Source of the DNA: Ilumatobacter coccineus
GTDB lineage: Bacteria > Actinomycetota > Acidimicrobiia > Acidimicrobiales > Ilumatobacteraceae
DNA: 43,578 bases
Direction of reading: 5' to 3'
Assembly: GCA_002748455.1 (NCBI GenBank)
Contig: PDSL01000051.1
Coordinates: 1-43,578, forward strand
Shown here: positions 8,189-17,727 of the stretch, in pieces
Position numbering within the stretch: the stretch's first letter is position 1
Layout of the letters: every line of letters starts with the position of its first letter
Made by a program: the position numbers and the translations under genes
Notes under the pieces: model-generated
Told to the model about the DNA's origin: nothing
The model's input: only the letters and a program-made list of their open reading frames with translations
Databases searched by the model: none

Positions 8189-9097
8189 ATGAGCGAGTTC
8201 GTCTCTGAGATTTTCGATGCCGATGAGTGGGATCAGGTCCCCGGCTTCGACTTCACCGACATCACCTATCACCGGGCCCGCCGGGTCAACGCGGTGCGCA
8301 TCGCCTTCAATCGGCCCGAGGTGCGCAACGCCTTTCGCCCCCACACCGTCGATGAGCTCTACACCGCTCTCGATCATGCCCGCATGTCATCCGATGTGGG
8401 CTGTGTGCTCCTCACCGGCAACGGCCCATCACCCAAGGATGGTGGTTGGGCGTTTTGCTCGGGTGGCGACCAACGCATCCGGGGCCGTGATGGCTACAAA
8501 TATGCCGAAGGAGACACCGCTGACACCATCGACCCAGCTCGGGCTGGCCGGCTTCACATCCTCGAATGCCAGCGCTTGATCCGGTTTATGCCCAAGCCGG
8601 TGATCGCTGTCGTGCCCGGTTGGGCCGCCGGTGGGGGCCACAGTCTCCATGTGGTGTGCGACCTCACCCTGGCCAGTGCTGAACACGCCCGGTTCAAGCA
8701 GACCGATGCCGATGTGGCCAGCTTTGATGCTGGCTACGGCTCGGCCTATCTCGCCCGCTTTGTGGGCCAGAAGTTTGCTCGAGAAGTCTTTTTCTTGGGT
8801 CGCGAGTACACCGCCGACCAGATGCACCACATGGGTGGGGTCAATGAGGTGGTGCCCCACGCTGAACTCGAAACCGTCGCCCTCGAGTGGGCTGAAGAGA
8901 TTTGCGCCAAGTCACCAACCGCGCAGCGGATGCTGAAATATGCCTTCAACATGATCGATGACGGCCTGGTCGGTCAGCAGCTTTTCGCCGGTGAAACCAC
9001 CCGGTTGGCCTATGGCACCGATGAAGCCGCTGAAGGCCGTGACGCCTTCTTGAACAAACGGGATCCGGACTGGTCAGACATCCCGTATTACTACTGA
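8189..9097 (+). CDS. menB: MenB: 1,4-dihydroxy-2-naphthoyl-CoA synthase
   Basis: A cytosolic crotonase-fold enzyme that closes the second ring of the menaquinone head group from o-succinylbenzoyl-CoA. The 302-residue protein has the family signature CSGGDQRIRG, the oxyanion region VPGWAAGGGHSLHVVCDL, the segment KQTDADVASFDAGYGSAYLA, and the typical end PDWSDIPYYY. The start at 8189 (MSEFVSEIF) fits the family; the open frame continues upstream but without similarity. A weak CACAAT box lies six bases before the ATG. No other men genes are nearby, so the pathway must be completed elsewhere in the genome. Points to menaquinone respiration. Confidence 0.95.
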   Translation: MSEFVSEIFDADEWDQVPGFDFTDITYHRARRVNAVRIAFNRPEVRNAFRPHTVDELYTALDHARMSSDVGCVLLTGNGPSPKDGGWAFCSGGDQRIRGRDGYKYAEGDTADTIDPARAGRLHILECQRLIRFMPKPVIAVVPGWAAGGGHSLHVVCDLTLASAEHARFKQTDADVASFDAGYGSAYLARFVGQKFAREVFFLGREYTADQMHHMGGVNEVVPHAELETVALEWAEEICAKSPTAQRMLKYAFNMIDDGLVGQQLFAGETTRLAYGTDEAAEGRDAFLNKRDPDWSDIPYYY

Positions 9098-9163
9098 GCT
9101 GACGATCGCTGACGTGACCACTGCCGAGCTCATCACGACTGACCTGGTTGCCTCAAGATCGAG

Positions 9164-9970
9164 ATGACCGATTTCGTCTTCATCGAGCGAGCTGATGATG
9201 AGCGCATCGCCCGGTTTCGGCTCCGAGAACGCGGCCTCGCGTCGCGGGCCGAACGTCGTGATGATGCGGGAGCGGGACTCTTCTTGGCCGAAGGTGACCT
9301 GGTGGTCGAACGAGCCCTCACCGCTGGGTGTGTCCCGGTGGCAGCCCTGGCCGATGCCCACCACACCCCGGCTATTGCCACCCAGTTGGCCAACGCTGGC
9401 GCTGAGGTCTATGTGGGCGGTGATGAACTGCGGGCCCTGGTCACCGGACTGGGCATGCCCCACCCGATCATCGCCCTCTTCGCCCGGCCACCTCGTCCCT
9501 CGGCTGACGACCTGACCGCCCACGCCAACCGATTGGTGGTCATCGAGGCGGTTGACAATCCGGTCAATGTGGGCTCGATCGTGAGAAACGCTGCCGCCCT
9601 GGGCTGGGATGGGTTGCTCGCCGATCACACCAGCGCTGATCCGCTCTCTCGCCGAGCCTTGCGGGTCGCGATGGGAACAGCATTCTCACTCCCCCACGCT
9701 CGCACCACCCAGCTCACCGAGGTGATCGCCCACCACCGGGAGCAGGATCCGGCGATGACCTGGTATGCCCTCACCCCATCACCAGACGCTGTCGACATCA
9801 CCGAGATCACGCCCACCGGCCGCCGGGCTCTGCTGATCGGCTCCGAACGATCCGGGCTCAGCGACGAACTCTTGAAGATCACCCAGCCAGTACGCATCCC
9901 GATGGCTCACGGGGTCGACTCTCTCAATGCTGCTGCCGCTGCCGCGGTGGCGTGTTACGCCCTGCGATAG
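9164..9970 (+). CDS. TrmH/SpoU-family RNA 2'-O-methyltransferase
   Basis: A knotted SAM-dependent methyltransferase acting on tRNA or rRNA. The 268-residue protein has an N-terminal substrate-binding part (residues 1 to about 110) and the SPOUT domain with all three motifs: NPVNVGSIVRNAAALG, IGSERSGLS and IPMAHGVDSLNAAAAAAV. The exact RNA target cannot be read from the sequence. The ATG at 9164 has only a weak GAG upstream. It follows menB by 66 bases on the same strand and converges with the ABC-2 permease gene, leaving 17 bases between the stops. Confidence 0.9.
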   Translation: MTDFVFIERADDERIARFRLRERGLASRAERRDDAGAGLFLAEGDLVVERALTAGCVPVAALADAHHTPAIATQLANAGAEVYVGGDELRALVTGLGMPHPIIALFARPPRPSADDLTAHANRLVVIEAVDNPVNVGSIVRNAAALGWDGLLADHTSADPLSRRALRVAMGTAFSLPHARTTQLTEVIAHHREQDPAMTWYALTPSPDAVDITEITPTGRRALLIGSERSGLSDELLKITQPVRIPMAHGVDSLNAAAAAAVACYALR

Positions 9971-9987
9971 GTCTTGTGAACCGGTCG

Positions 9988-10755
9988 CTAGGCGGTCCAG
10001 CGGAAGAGCCGCTTGGCCACGGCGAGACCACCGGCAGCCCACACAGCGGCAACCGGGATGGTCCACCAGGTCACACCTCCGGTTGACCAGTGGCGGAGCG
10101 CTTCACCGAGTGCCGCGGTTGGCAAGGCGCCGATGATGGGCGACAGCCACGATGGCAGCTCATCAAGGGGCCAGATGATGCCCCCGCCAGCCATTCCCGC
10201 CAGATAGATCACGTTCACTAGGCCGATGATGATCTCGGGTTGAAGCCGTCCAGCCATCGAAAGCGCCAAACTGGCGAAGGCCACCGCCGCCAAAGGAAGG
10301 GTCACCGCCACAACCAGCCATTGGACGAGATCAGGCTGGGGCCGCCATCCGATCACGATCGCCACGAGGGCTACCAGAACCATTTCGACCACCGCAACCG
10401 CGGTGATCGCCAACGCCTTTCCGGCCAGAAGTCCACCCCGACCAAGTGGGGTCACCGCGAGCCGTTCAAGAATCCCGTGACGGCGCTCAAAGCCGGTCGT
10501 GATCGCCAACGAGGTCAGGGCTGTCGACCAGACCACCAGGGCCAACACCGATGGGGCGACATCGGCCAAGGTCAGCCCCAGCCGGTCGCCCCACACCGTT
10601 CCAGCGACGAGGACAGCGATCGGGATCAGGACCGACACCAGGATCTGCTCACCAACTCGAAAGATGAGGCGGGCTTCGGTTTGAGCGTGGGCGATCACCC
10701 GCTGGCGAGGTGGAGCGGCATCGGCCATCGGCGCAAACGAGATCGGGCTGGTCAT
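9988..10755 (-). CDS. ABC-2 type transporter permease
   Basis: The membrane half of an exporter. Its 255 residues form about six hydrophobic helices, with a cytosolic segment TTGFERRHGILERLAVTPLGRGGLLAGK typical of ABC-2 permeases. Its start overlaps the stop of the ATPase gene by four bases (ATGA), so the two are translated together. Such pairs export drugs, lipids or polymers; the cargo is unknown here. Confidence 0.88.
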   Translation of the reverse strand: MTSPISFAPMADAAPPRQRVIAHAQTEARLIFRVGEQILVSVLIPIAVLVAGTVWGDRLGLTLADVAPSVLALVVWSTALTSLAITTGFERRHGILERLAVTPLGRGGLLAGKALAITAVAVVEMVLVALVAIVIGWRPQPDLVQWLVVAVTLPLAAVAFASLALSMAGRLQPEIIIGLVNVIYLAGMAGGGIIWPLDELPSWLSPIIGALPTAALGEALRHWSTGGVTWWTIPVAAVWAAGGLAVAKRLFRWTA

Positions 10756-11462
10756 GTCAACGTCTCCGCGGTGGTGTTGGCGATGAACACGTCCTCAAGA
10801 GACGCGGTGGCGGTTAATTCGGCAACCGTTCCCGACACCGCCACCCGGCCAGCATCGACGATATAGACCTGGTCAGCAAGCCGTTCAGCTTCATCCATGC
10901 TGTGGGTGGTCAAGACCACCGCGACCCCATCGTCACGCAGCGACGAGATGATCGACCAGGTTCGACGGCGCACGTGGGGATCCATGCCGGCGGTTGGTTC
11001 ATCGAGCACGACCAGCTCTGGTCGACCCACCAAGGCCGCGGCGAGGTTCACGCTCTGTTGTTGGCCGCCCGACAGGCGACGATACGCGCTGTCAGCAAAG
11101 GGGCCGATCCCCAACATCTCGATGAGCTGGTCCACCGGTTGGGGATGGGCATACAGCTTGGCCAGATAGGACAAGAGCATCGACACCGTCACCCCTCGCC
11201 ACGCCCCAGCTGATTGGGGCATCATCCCGATGCGGGCATGGGCATCGGGATCATCGGGGGCTCGGCCCAGGACAGAAATCGATCCGGAGTCGAGCTCGAC
11301 CACCCCGGTGGCACACCGCAAAAGCGTGGTCTTTCCCGCCCCGTTGGGACCAAGCACCGCGGTGATGTGCCCAGTACGCGCTGTCAGGGTGAGCCCATCA
11401 AGGGCGGTGGCATCGCCAAACCGCTTGTATGCAGCATCTACCACGAGTGCCGACCCATCCAT
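10752..11462 (-). CDS. ABC transporter ATP-binding protein (ABC-2 exporter partner)
   Basis: The 236-residue ATPase of the exporter. It has Walker A LGPNGAGKTT, signature LSGGQQQSVNLAAAL, Walker B LVVLDEPTAGMDP and the switch TTHSMDEAERLAD, in the drug-export/CcmA-like subgroup. The ATG at 11462 is preferred because AGGGTGG lies a few bases before it; GTG codons at 11465 and 11471 are possible. Overlaps the permease gene by four bases. Confidence 0.9.
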   Translation of the reverse strand: MDGSALVVDAAYKRFGDATALDGLTLTARTGHITAVLGPNGAGKTTLLRCATGVVELDSGSISVLGRAPDDPDAHARIGMMPQSAGAWRGVTVSMLLSYLAKLYAHPQPVDQLIEMLGIGPFADSAYRRLSGGQQQSVNLAAALVGRPELVVLDEPTAGMDPHVRRRTWSIISSLRDDGVAVVLTTHSMDEAERLADQVYIVDAGRVAVSGTVAELTATASLEDVFIANTTAETLT

Positions 11463-11567
11463 CACGGCCACCCTAGTAGTACCGACCTCGGGGTGTGTCC
11501 ACGTGGTTCTTCACCCCCGGTGCCGATGGGCACGAGCGGTCGCGATCCACAGCGCGCTGCTGGGCAC

Positions 11568-11756
11568 TCAGGCAACAAACTTGCGGTACGACACCAGTTC
11601 GTCGTTCTTGACCACCACTGGGGTGGTCCCATCGCACAGGTCCAAGATGACCGCATCATCGGTGGCCAGCAAGACCAGAGCGCTCATCGCATCATCACCG
11701 CGCTCGATCTCGATGACATCACCGGTTTCCAGAATCGCATTCATCACAGCTGTCAT
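11568..11756 (-). CDS. Small hypothetical protein, 62 residues
   Basis: A short acidic protein beginning MTAVMNAILETGDVIEIERGDD, with alternating hydrophobic and charged residues (VLLATDDAVILDL, TPVVVKNDELVSYRKF) that suggest a small beta-barrel-like fold. I do not recognise it. It fills the gap between ftsX and the ABC exporter on the same strand. The start could also be the ATG at 11744. No strong ribosome site is seen, so confidence is moderate. Confidence 0.5.
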   Translation of the reverse strand: MTAVMNAILETGDVIEIERGDDAMSALVLLATDDAVILDLCDGTTPVVVKNDELVSYRKFVA

Positions 11757-11868
11757 GACTCAAGAGTTCTTTCTCAACACTTTTACGTTTTGTTCAGCAC
11801 AGCAGTCAACCACGATCTGGCGCACTCCATTCCACCGAGCGCTGTGGCACGCGCCACCACGGTCCTGG

Positions 11869-11886
11869 ATCGGCATTCCCGCCGAT
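11869..11886 (-). terminator. Possible hairpin after ftsX
   Basis: Six-bp arms (atcggc and gccgat) with a six-base loop lie about 20 bases past the ftsX stop. No T-run follows, so this is only a weak terminator candidate. Confidence 0.3.
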
Positions 11887-11904
11887 TCGTGTTGATCCGT
11901 GCTA

Positions 11905-12813
11905 CTAGACGTCGAGGAATCGCGATGCAGCGATACCCGAACCGACCATCCCGACCACTGCACCGAACACCAGGATCAGCAGGCTGACCTTGAGCTCGTA
12001 GCCATCGGTCACCGCGAGGGCTCGCATCCCGGTGAGTTCGGGGAATTCTTGGACACTACTCGTCCAGCGCAGATTGACGAAGAGGAGGGATCCCGCGGCC
12101 AGTACACCGCCGAGCAAGCCCTGGATCAAGCCTTCGAGCATGAAGGGGAGCCGGATGAACCAGTCGGTGGCTCCCACCAGTTTCATCACCTCGATCTCTC
12201 GTCGTCGGGCGAACATCGCTGTTCGAATCGTGTTCCAGATCAAGAGTCCTGACGCGACCATCAACGCGATCCACAGCCCGGTGGTATAGGTACTCACAAA
12301 TCCCTGGAGGGTGCTGATCAGATCGATTTGGTCATCGGCAAGGGCCACATTGTTGACGCTGGGCAAGGTCTCATATTTGGATTTGAGGCCTCTCAGATAA
12401 TTGACGTCGGTGCCTTCGGCAGGAACGATCTTGAACGAGGTCGGAATATTGGTCTCATTCAACATCCCCCTGGTTGTCGGGTCGCCAGCAAAGAGATGGT
12501 CAGCATCTTGGAGCGAACAGGCGACATCGCAGTAGGAGAACTCCGAGATCGTCGCCAACGAAACCTGCTCATCGAGGGTGTTGGCGATGTATTGGAGCCC
12601 ATCAGGCGCGGTCCCCGAGTTGACGAAGACGATCATCTCGACACCGCCTTCCCAGCGTTCGAGCAGATTGTCGAACCCGCTCTGGATCAGGAGGGTAAGG
12701 CCAAAGATCAAGAGTGAGACCGCCGCGGTCAAGATGGCGGCAACGGTGAGGGTGATATTGCGCTGGAACGATGCCCAGGTCTCACGGATGGTGTAGGTGA
12801 GTCGTGACAGCAT
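11905..12813 (-). CDS. ftsX: FtsX: cell-division ABC transporter-like permease
   Basis: Partner of FtsE. It couples the divisome to peptidoglycan hydrolases across the membrane. The 302-residue protein has the N-terminal RETWASFQRNITLTVAAIL helix, an extracellular domain (about residues 50-170) with Cys-Asp-Val-Ala-Cys, then three helices with the FtsX sequence ARRREIEVMKLVGATDWFIRLPFMLEG. Its start overlaps the ftsE stop by one base (TAATG). In many actinobacteria smpB follows ftsX; here it does not. Confidence 0.95.
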   Translation of the reverse strand: MLSRLTYTIRETWASFQRNITLTVAAILTAAVSLLIFGLTLLIQSGFDNLLERWEGGVEMIVFVNSGTAPDGLQYIANTLDEQVSLATISEFSYCDVACSLQDADHLFAGDPTTRGMLNETNIPTSFKIVPAEGTDVNYLRGLKSKYETLPSVNNVALADDQIDLISTLQGFVSTYTTGLWIALMVASGLLIWNTIRTAMFARRREIEVMKLVGATDWFIRLPFMLEGLIQGLLGGVLAAGSLLFVNLRWTSSVQEFPELTGMRALAVTDGYELKVSLLILVFGAVVGMVGSGIAASRFLDV

Positions 12814-13490
12814 TACTGGTACACCCCTCGGGCTTGGTCTCGCACGATGACACCTCGGTCAAGCTGGATCACCCGTTTGCGCATCGAGTTCACAATTCGT
12901 TGGTCGTGGGTGGCCATCACCACCGTGGTGCCGGTCTGGTTGATCCGATCGAGCAAGCGCATGATGCCTTCGCCGGTGGATGGATCAAGGTTTCCGGTTG
13001 GCTCGTCAGCGATCAAGATCAGGGGCCGGTTCACGAACGCTCGAGCGATCGAGACGCGCTGTTGTTCACCACCCGAGAGCTGATCGGGGAATCGGTGGCC
13101 CTTGCCTTCCAACCCGACGATGTCGAGCACAGCGGGCACCTGGGTACGAGTCACGTGCTTGGGCTTGCCGATCACCTCCAGCGCGAAGGCCACGTTCTCG
13201 AACACGGTCTTGTTCGCCAAGAGCTTGTAGTCCTGGAAGATATTGCCGATATTGCGGCGCAGGAGGGGCACCTTGCTGCCTGGCATATCGACGATGTTGC
13301 GACCGGCGACCCAGACCGCTCCTTCTTCGGGGCGTTGCTGGCGGTTGAGGAGCCGAAGCAGGGTGCTCTTACCCGACCCGGAGGGGCCGACCAGAAAGAC
13401 GAACTCTCCCTTGGCGATATCAAAACTGATATCGCGCAAGGCGACAGCATCGGCGGCATAGCTCTTGGTGACGTTTTCGAGGCGAATCAT
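12813..13490 (-). CDS. ftsE: FtsE: cell-division ATP-binding protein
   Basis: The cytosolic ATPase of the FtsEX complex. Its 225 residues match family length. It has Walker [16 protein letters not shown], the FtsE-type [20 protein letters not shown], signature [15 protein letters not shown], Walker [15 protein letters not shown] and the switch MATHD. It lies downstream of prfB with a 141-base gap that probably holds its promoter, and overlaps ftsX by one base. Confidence 0.96.
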   Translation of the reverse strand: MIRLENVTKSYAADAVALRDISFDIAKGEFVFLVGPSGSGKSTLLRLLNRQQRPEEGAVWVAGRNIVDMPGSKVPLLRRNIGNIFQDYKLLANKTVFENVAFALEVIGKPKHVTRTQVPAVLDIVGLEGKGHRFPDQLSGGEQQRVSIARAFVNRPLILIADEPTGNLDPSTGEGIMRLLDRINQTGTTVVMATHDQRIVNSMRKRVIQLDRGVIVRDQARGVYQ

Positions 13491-13631
13491 GATGATGGGT
13501 GCCGGTGTGATGACAACACGGCCGACCCGAGACTATCGTCATGAAACCGTCATATGGCAGCACCCCAACAATGAAAGAGCGCTCCGGACGGTCGAGGTCG
13601 TTGGGCTGGAGCTCGTTTGCCCGTTGAACCG

Positions 13632-14744
13632 TTACGAACCCGATTCGTCAGCGCTCGCCCGGCGCCAGCGAAGATAGCCCTCCATAAAGCTGTCGATGTC
13701 GCCGTTGAACACGGCATCGACATTGCTGGTCTCCACCTCCGTGCGCAGATCCTTGACCATCTGGTAGGGCTGCATCACATAGGAGCGGATCTGGCTTCCC
13801 CAGCCGACCTGGGCCTGTTTGCCGCCGATGGCATCGAGCTCAGCCTGGTGTTCTTCTTCGATCTTGGCCGCCAAGAGTGACTTGAGCCGGTTCATCGCCT
13901 TTTCGCGGTTTTGGAGCTGGCTGCGTTCTTCTTGGGATGAGGCCACCAGCCCGGTGGGTTCGTGGATCAGACGTACCGCTGAGGAGGTCTTATTGACGTG
14001 CTGGCCGCCAGCACCGGAGGCTCGGAAGACCTCCATGCGGATGTCGGCTTCATTGATGTCGACATTGGGGGCATCCAGCTCGGGCCACACCTGGACCGCA
14101 GCAAAGCTGGTTTGACGACGACCCTGATTATCAAACGGACTGATCCGCACCAGCCGGTGGGTGCCGCGTTCGGAGGTCATCAAGCCATAGGCATACCGAC
14201 CGCTCAAGCTGAACTCGGCGGAGTTGATCCCGGCCTCAACACCTTCGGACGAATAGTTCAAGGTGATGCCCAAACCACGCTGTTCCGCCCACCGGGCGTA
14301 CATGCGCAAGAGCATCTCGGCAAAGTCTTGGGCATCGACACCGCCATCTTTGGCATTGATCTGCACGATGCAGGGCGAATCATCATGTTCGCCGGTGAAC
14401 AAGCTGCGCAATTCAAGTCGATCGAGCTCGGCCGACACCGCGGCGAGGGCTTCTTCGATTTCCGGTTCTTGGGATTCGTCGTCTTCATCACGCGCCAGTT
14501 CGTGGAGGACCTCGACATCGTCAAGCTCACCACTGAGGCGGTCATAGATCCCGACATCGTCTTTGACGGCGGCGTATTCGGTGTTGACCTTCTTGGCCGC
14601 ATCGGCATCATCCCACAGATCGGGCCGTTGCATCTCGGCTTCGAGCTCGACAATGCGGTTGCGGCCCTCAGCGATATTCAGATAGGTCGCTGCATCATTG
14701 AGCCGTTGCCGCTGGGCGGCTAGTTCGTCGCTGAAATCTCGCAT
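13632..14744 (-). CDS. prfB: Peptide chain release factor 2
   Basis: RF2 reads UAA and UGA stop codons and triggers peptide release. The 370-residue protein has the codon-recognition segment RISPFDNQGRRQTSF (SPF tripeptide) and the catalytic GAGGQHVNK (GGQ). The N-terminal coiled domain is complete. The frame is open from the ATG at 14744 without the in-frame UGA near codon 26 that drives programmed +1 frameshifting in many bacteria, so that autoregulation is absent. Eleven bases separate it from the secA stop, suggesting co-transcription with secA. Confidence 0.96.
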   Translation of the reverse strand: MRDFSDELAAQRQRLNDAATYLNIAEGRNRIVELEAEMQRPDLWDDADAAKKVNTEYAAVKDDVGIYDRLSGELDDVEVLHELARDEDDESQEPEIEEALAAVSAELDRLELRSLFTGEHDDSPCIVQINAKDGGVDAQDFAEMLLRMYARWAEQRGLGITLNYSSEGVEAGINSAEFSLSGRYAYGLMTSERGTHRLVRISPFDNQGRRQTSFAAVQVWPELDAPNVDINEADIRMEVFRASGAGGQHVNKTSSAVRLIHEPTGLVASSQEERSQLQNREKAMNRLKSLLAAKIEEEHQAELDAIGGKQAQVGWGSQIRSYVMQPYQMVKDLRTEVETSNVDAVFNGDIDSFMEGYLRWRRASADESGS

Positions 14745-14755
14745 GGGTTCCCCGC

Positions 14756-17524
14756 CTAGGCTGCGCCGTGGCAGTTCTTGAACTTCTTACCCGATCCACA
14801 CGGGCACGGAGCGTTGCGCGGGGTCTTCGAGAACGCGTCCTTGACCACGGTGACCGGCTTCGATGAGGGAGGTGTGGGCGCAGCTGCTGGAGCAGCGGCC
14901 TGGTTGAAGCCTGACGATGTGGGCACATCATCGCTGGACGTGGTTTTGAGGTTGAGCACCTTGGGTTCGAGCTTGGGAGCTTCATCTTCAGCGGTGCGCA
15001 CCTGGGCGTGCATCACATAGCGGACAAAGTCTTGGGCGATCCCCTTCATCATCGCCCCAAACATCTCGAAGCCTTCACGCTGCCATTCGACCAAGGGGTC
15101 TTTTTGACCCATCGCCCGAAGGTTGATGCCCTCCTTGAGATAGTCCATCTCTTCGAGGTGTTCCCGCCAACGCTGGTCGATGATGCGCAACATGACCTGA
15201 CGTTCGAGAATGCGCATCGCTTCACTGCCGATCTCGGCTTCACGCTGCTCGTAGTAGGCGGTCGCCTCGGCCATGATCACGTCATAGAGCTCGTCGGAAT
15301 GGCGGGCCGAAGCCAGCTGGGCTTGGGTGAGCTGGGTGGGCCAGAACATGGCCAGCTCTTTGACCAGGCCATCGAGATCCCATTCATCGGTGGCCACCGA
15401 TTGACAGTGGGTGTCGAGAAGGGCATCGACCGCTTCAGCGAGATACTCCATCGCTGCCGACTTAAGATCTTCGCCTTCGAGGATCTGGTCGCGGCGACGA
15501 TAGATGACCTTGCGCTGCTCGTTCATCACCTCGTCGTATTTGAGAACGTTCTTGCGGATCTCAGCATTCTTGGTTTCGACCGTGGTCTGGGCTCGTTCGA
15601 TCGCCTTGGTGACCATCTTGGCTTCGATCGCTTCATCCTCTTCGAAGCGTCCCATCGCCCACTGGAGTGCACCGGTGGCAAACAGTCGCATCAGCTCATC
15701 GTCAAGGCTGAGATAGAACCGGCTTTCGCCAGGGTCGCCCTGACGACCCGACCGGCCGCGCAGCTGGTTGTCGATGCGGCGAGAATCGTGTCGCTCGGAA
15801 CCGATCACATAGAGGCCACCAAGCTCGCGCACCCGGTCGCCTTCGGCCCGGCACTGGGCGCTGTATTCGTCCACCAGGGCGTCATAGCGCTTGAAGGCTT
15901 CGGCACGTTCTTGACGGAACTCGTCGGGCATCTCGTCGAGGGGACGTGGCAGGGCGAAGTCATCGACCATGACCTCAGCAGAAAAGCCTTCCTTGAGGAC
16001 TTCGGCTCGGGCCATCGATTCGGGATCGCCGCCAAGCTTGATGTCCACACCACGACCGGCCATATTGGTGGCCACCGTGACCGATCCCAGGCGACCGGCC
16101 TGGGCCACGATCTCGGCTTCACGGGTGTGCTGCTTGGCGTTGAGCACCTGGTGAGGAATCCCCCGCTGGCGCATCATGCGGGACAAGAGCTCCGACTTTT
16201 CAACCGAGATCGTGCCCACCAACACCGGCTGGCCAGCCTGATGACGCTCGGTGATGTCGTCGATGATCGCCCCGAACTTGCCGACCTCGCCCTTATAGAT
16301 CAGATCGGCCTGGTCGGCTCGAGCGATCGGCAGATTGGTGGGGATCGGCACCACGCCGAGCCCATAGGTGTTCATCAGCTCAGCAGCCTCGGTTTGGGCT
16401 GTACCGGTCATCCCGGCGAGCTTGTCGTACATCCGGAAATAGTTCTGGAGGGTGATCGTGGCGAGAGTTTGGTTCTCTTCCTTGATCTTGACACCCTCTT
16501 TGGCCTCGACCGCTTGGTGGATGCCTTCCGACCAGCGGCGACCGTCGAGGACACGACCGGTGAACTCGTCGACGATCTTGACCTCGCCGCCCTGGACGAT
16601 GTAGTCCTTGTCGCGCTTATAGAGCTCTTTGGCTTTGAGGGCCACGGTGAACTGATGCACCAGGTTGGCCGACACATCGTCGTAGAGGTTCTCGACCCCG
16701 AGGGCTTGCTCGACCTTTTCGATACCGGCTTCGAGGGGGACGACCACCCGCTTGTCTTCTTCGACCTCGTAATCAATATCACGCTTCAGGGTCCTCACGA
16801 TGGTGGAGAACCGGTAGTACATCTTGGCAGCATCACCGACTCGTCCCGAGATGATGAGCGGGGTGCGAGCCTCATCGATCAGGATCGAGTCGACCTCGTC
16901 AACGATGCAATAGTTGTGGCCTCGCTGGACCTTGTTGGCCAAACTGGACGACATATTGTCGCGGAGATAGTCAAAGCCCATCTCGTTGTTGGTGCCATAG
17001 GTGATATCGGCGGCATAGTTGCGCCGCTTCTCGGTGGAGCTGTCATTGAAGCCGGGGATGATCAGGCCAACATCGAGGCCCAGCCAGCGGTGAATCTGAC
17101 CCATCCATTCGGCGTCGCGGCGAGCCAGGTAATCGTTGACGGTGACCAGGTGGACACCCTTGCCGCTCAACCCGTTGAGATAGACCGGCAGGGTCGACAC
17201 CAGGGTCTTTCCTTCACCGGTTTTCATCTCAGCGACCCAACCGAAGTGGAGGGCCGCACCGCCCATCAGCTGGACGTCATAGTGGCGCTGCCCGATCACC
17301 CGATCAGCGGCCTCGCGCATGGTTGCAAAGGCCTCGATCAGGATGTCGTCAAGCGATGCCCCGTTGTCGAGGCGCCGCCGAAACTCGCCGGTCTTGGCGC
17401 GCAACGCCTGATCCGACAGTTGGCGATACTCAGCTTCGAGCGCGTTGATGTCGGGAACGATGCCCTGTAAGGCCTTGAGTTTCTTGCCTTCACCGGCGCG
17501 GAGAATTCGATCGAGGATGCCCAT
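14756..17524 (-). CDS. secA: SecA: preprotein translocase ATPase
   Basis: Motor of the Sec export channel. The 922-residue protein begins MGILDRILRAGEGKKL and carries the helicase motifs MKTGEGKT, DEVDSILIDEARTPL, TNMAGRGVDIKLGG and GSERHDSRRIDNQLRGRSGRQGDPG. It ends with the zinc-binding SEC-C motif NAPCPCGSGKKFKNCHG, expected of the main SecA. The ATG at 17524 fits the family start; an earlier in-frame codon adds only non-conserved residues. TAGGCT at 17535-17540 ends ten bases before the ATG and may be its -10 box. A decayed copy of the gene's 5' end lies at 20663-20814. Confidence 0.97.
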   Translation of the reverse strand: MGILDRILRAGEGKKLKALQGIVPDINALEAEYRQLSDQALRAKTGEFRRRLDNGASLDDILIEAFATMREAADRVIGQRHYDVQLMGGAALHFGWVAEMKTGEGKTLVSTLPVYLNGLSGKGVHLVTVNDYLARRDAEWMGQIHRWLGLDVGLIIPGFNDSSTEKRRNYAADITYGTNNEMGFDYLRDNMSSSLANKVQRGHNYCIVDEVDSILIDEARTPLIISGRVGDAAKMYYRFSTIVRTLKRDIDYEVEEDKRVVVPLEAGIEKVEQALGVENLYDDVSANLVHQFTVALKAKELYKRDKDYIVQGGEVKIVDEFTGRVLDGRRWSEGIHQAVEAKEGVKIKEENQTLATITLQNYFRMYDKLAGMTGTAQTEAAELMNTYGLGVVPIPTNLPIARADQADLIYKGEVGKFGAIIDDITERHQAGQPVLVGTISVEKSELLSRMMRQRGIPHQVLNAKQHTREAEIVAQAGRLGSVTVATNMAGRGVDIKLGGDPESMARAEVLKEGFSAEVMVDDFALPRPLDEMPDEFRQERAEAFKRYDALVDEYSAQCRAEGDRVRELGGLYVIGSERHDSRRIDNQLRGRSGRQGDPGESRFYLSLDDELMRLFATGALQWAMGRFEEDEAIEAKMVTKAIERAQTTVETKNAEIRKNVLKYDEVMNEQRKVIYRRRDQILEGEDLKSAAMEYLAEAVDALLDTHCQSVATDEWDLDGLVKELAMFWPTQLTQAQLASARHSDELYDVIMAEATAYYEQREAEIGSEAMRILERQVMLRIIDQRWREHLEEMDYLKEGINLRAMGQKDPLVEWQREGFEMFGAMMKGIAQDFVRYVMHAQVRTAEDEAPKLEPKVLNLKTTSSDDVPTSSGFNQAAAPAAAPTPPSSKPVTVVKDAFSKTPRNAPCPCGSGKKFKNCHGAA

Positions 17525-17727
17525 GCGACCGACCAGCCTACCGGCGCGACCCGCCAGCATTCAGCCGGCAGGCGCTGGGAGTCACTCTGTCATTGACTCG
17601 GGCATCGGCCCTGCATTGACTCTGCGTGGGCCGTGACCACGAACCCGCCAAGCACTCATGAAGCCTCAACATCGAGGCAACGCCACGTACCGATCGATCA
17701 ATACCGGCGCTCACGGTAGGTCCAGCG

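Noticed and set aside
13632..14744. Programmed +1 frameshift in prfB
   Set aside because: The frame is open from the first ATG through the GGQ motif with full length; no in-frame UGA near codon 26.
15008..17470. Very long open frame on the plus strand opposite secA
   Set aside because: It mirrors the codon structure of secA, has no recognisable domain, and secA is certain on the other strand.
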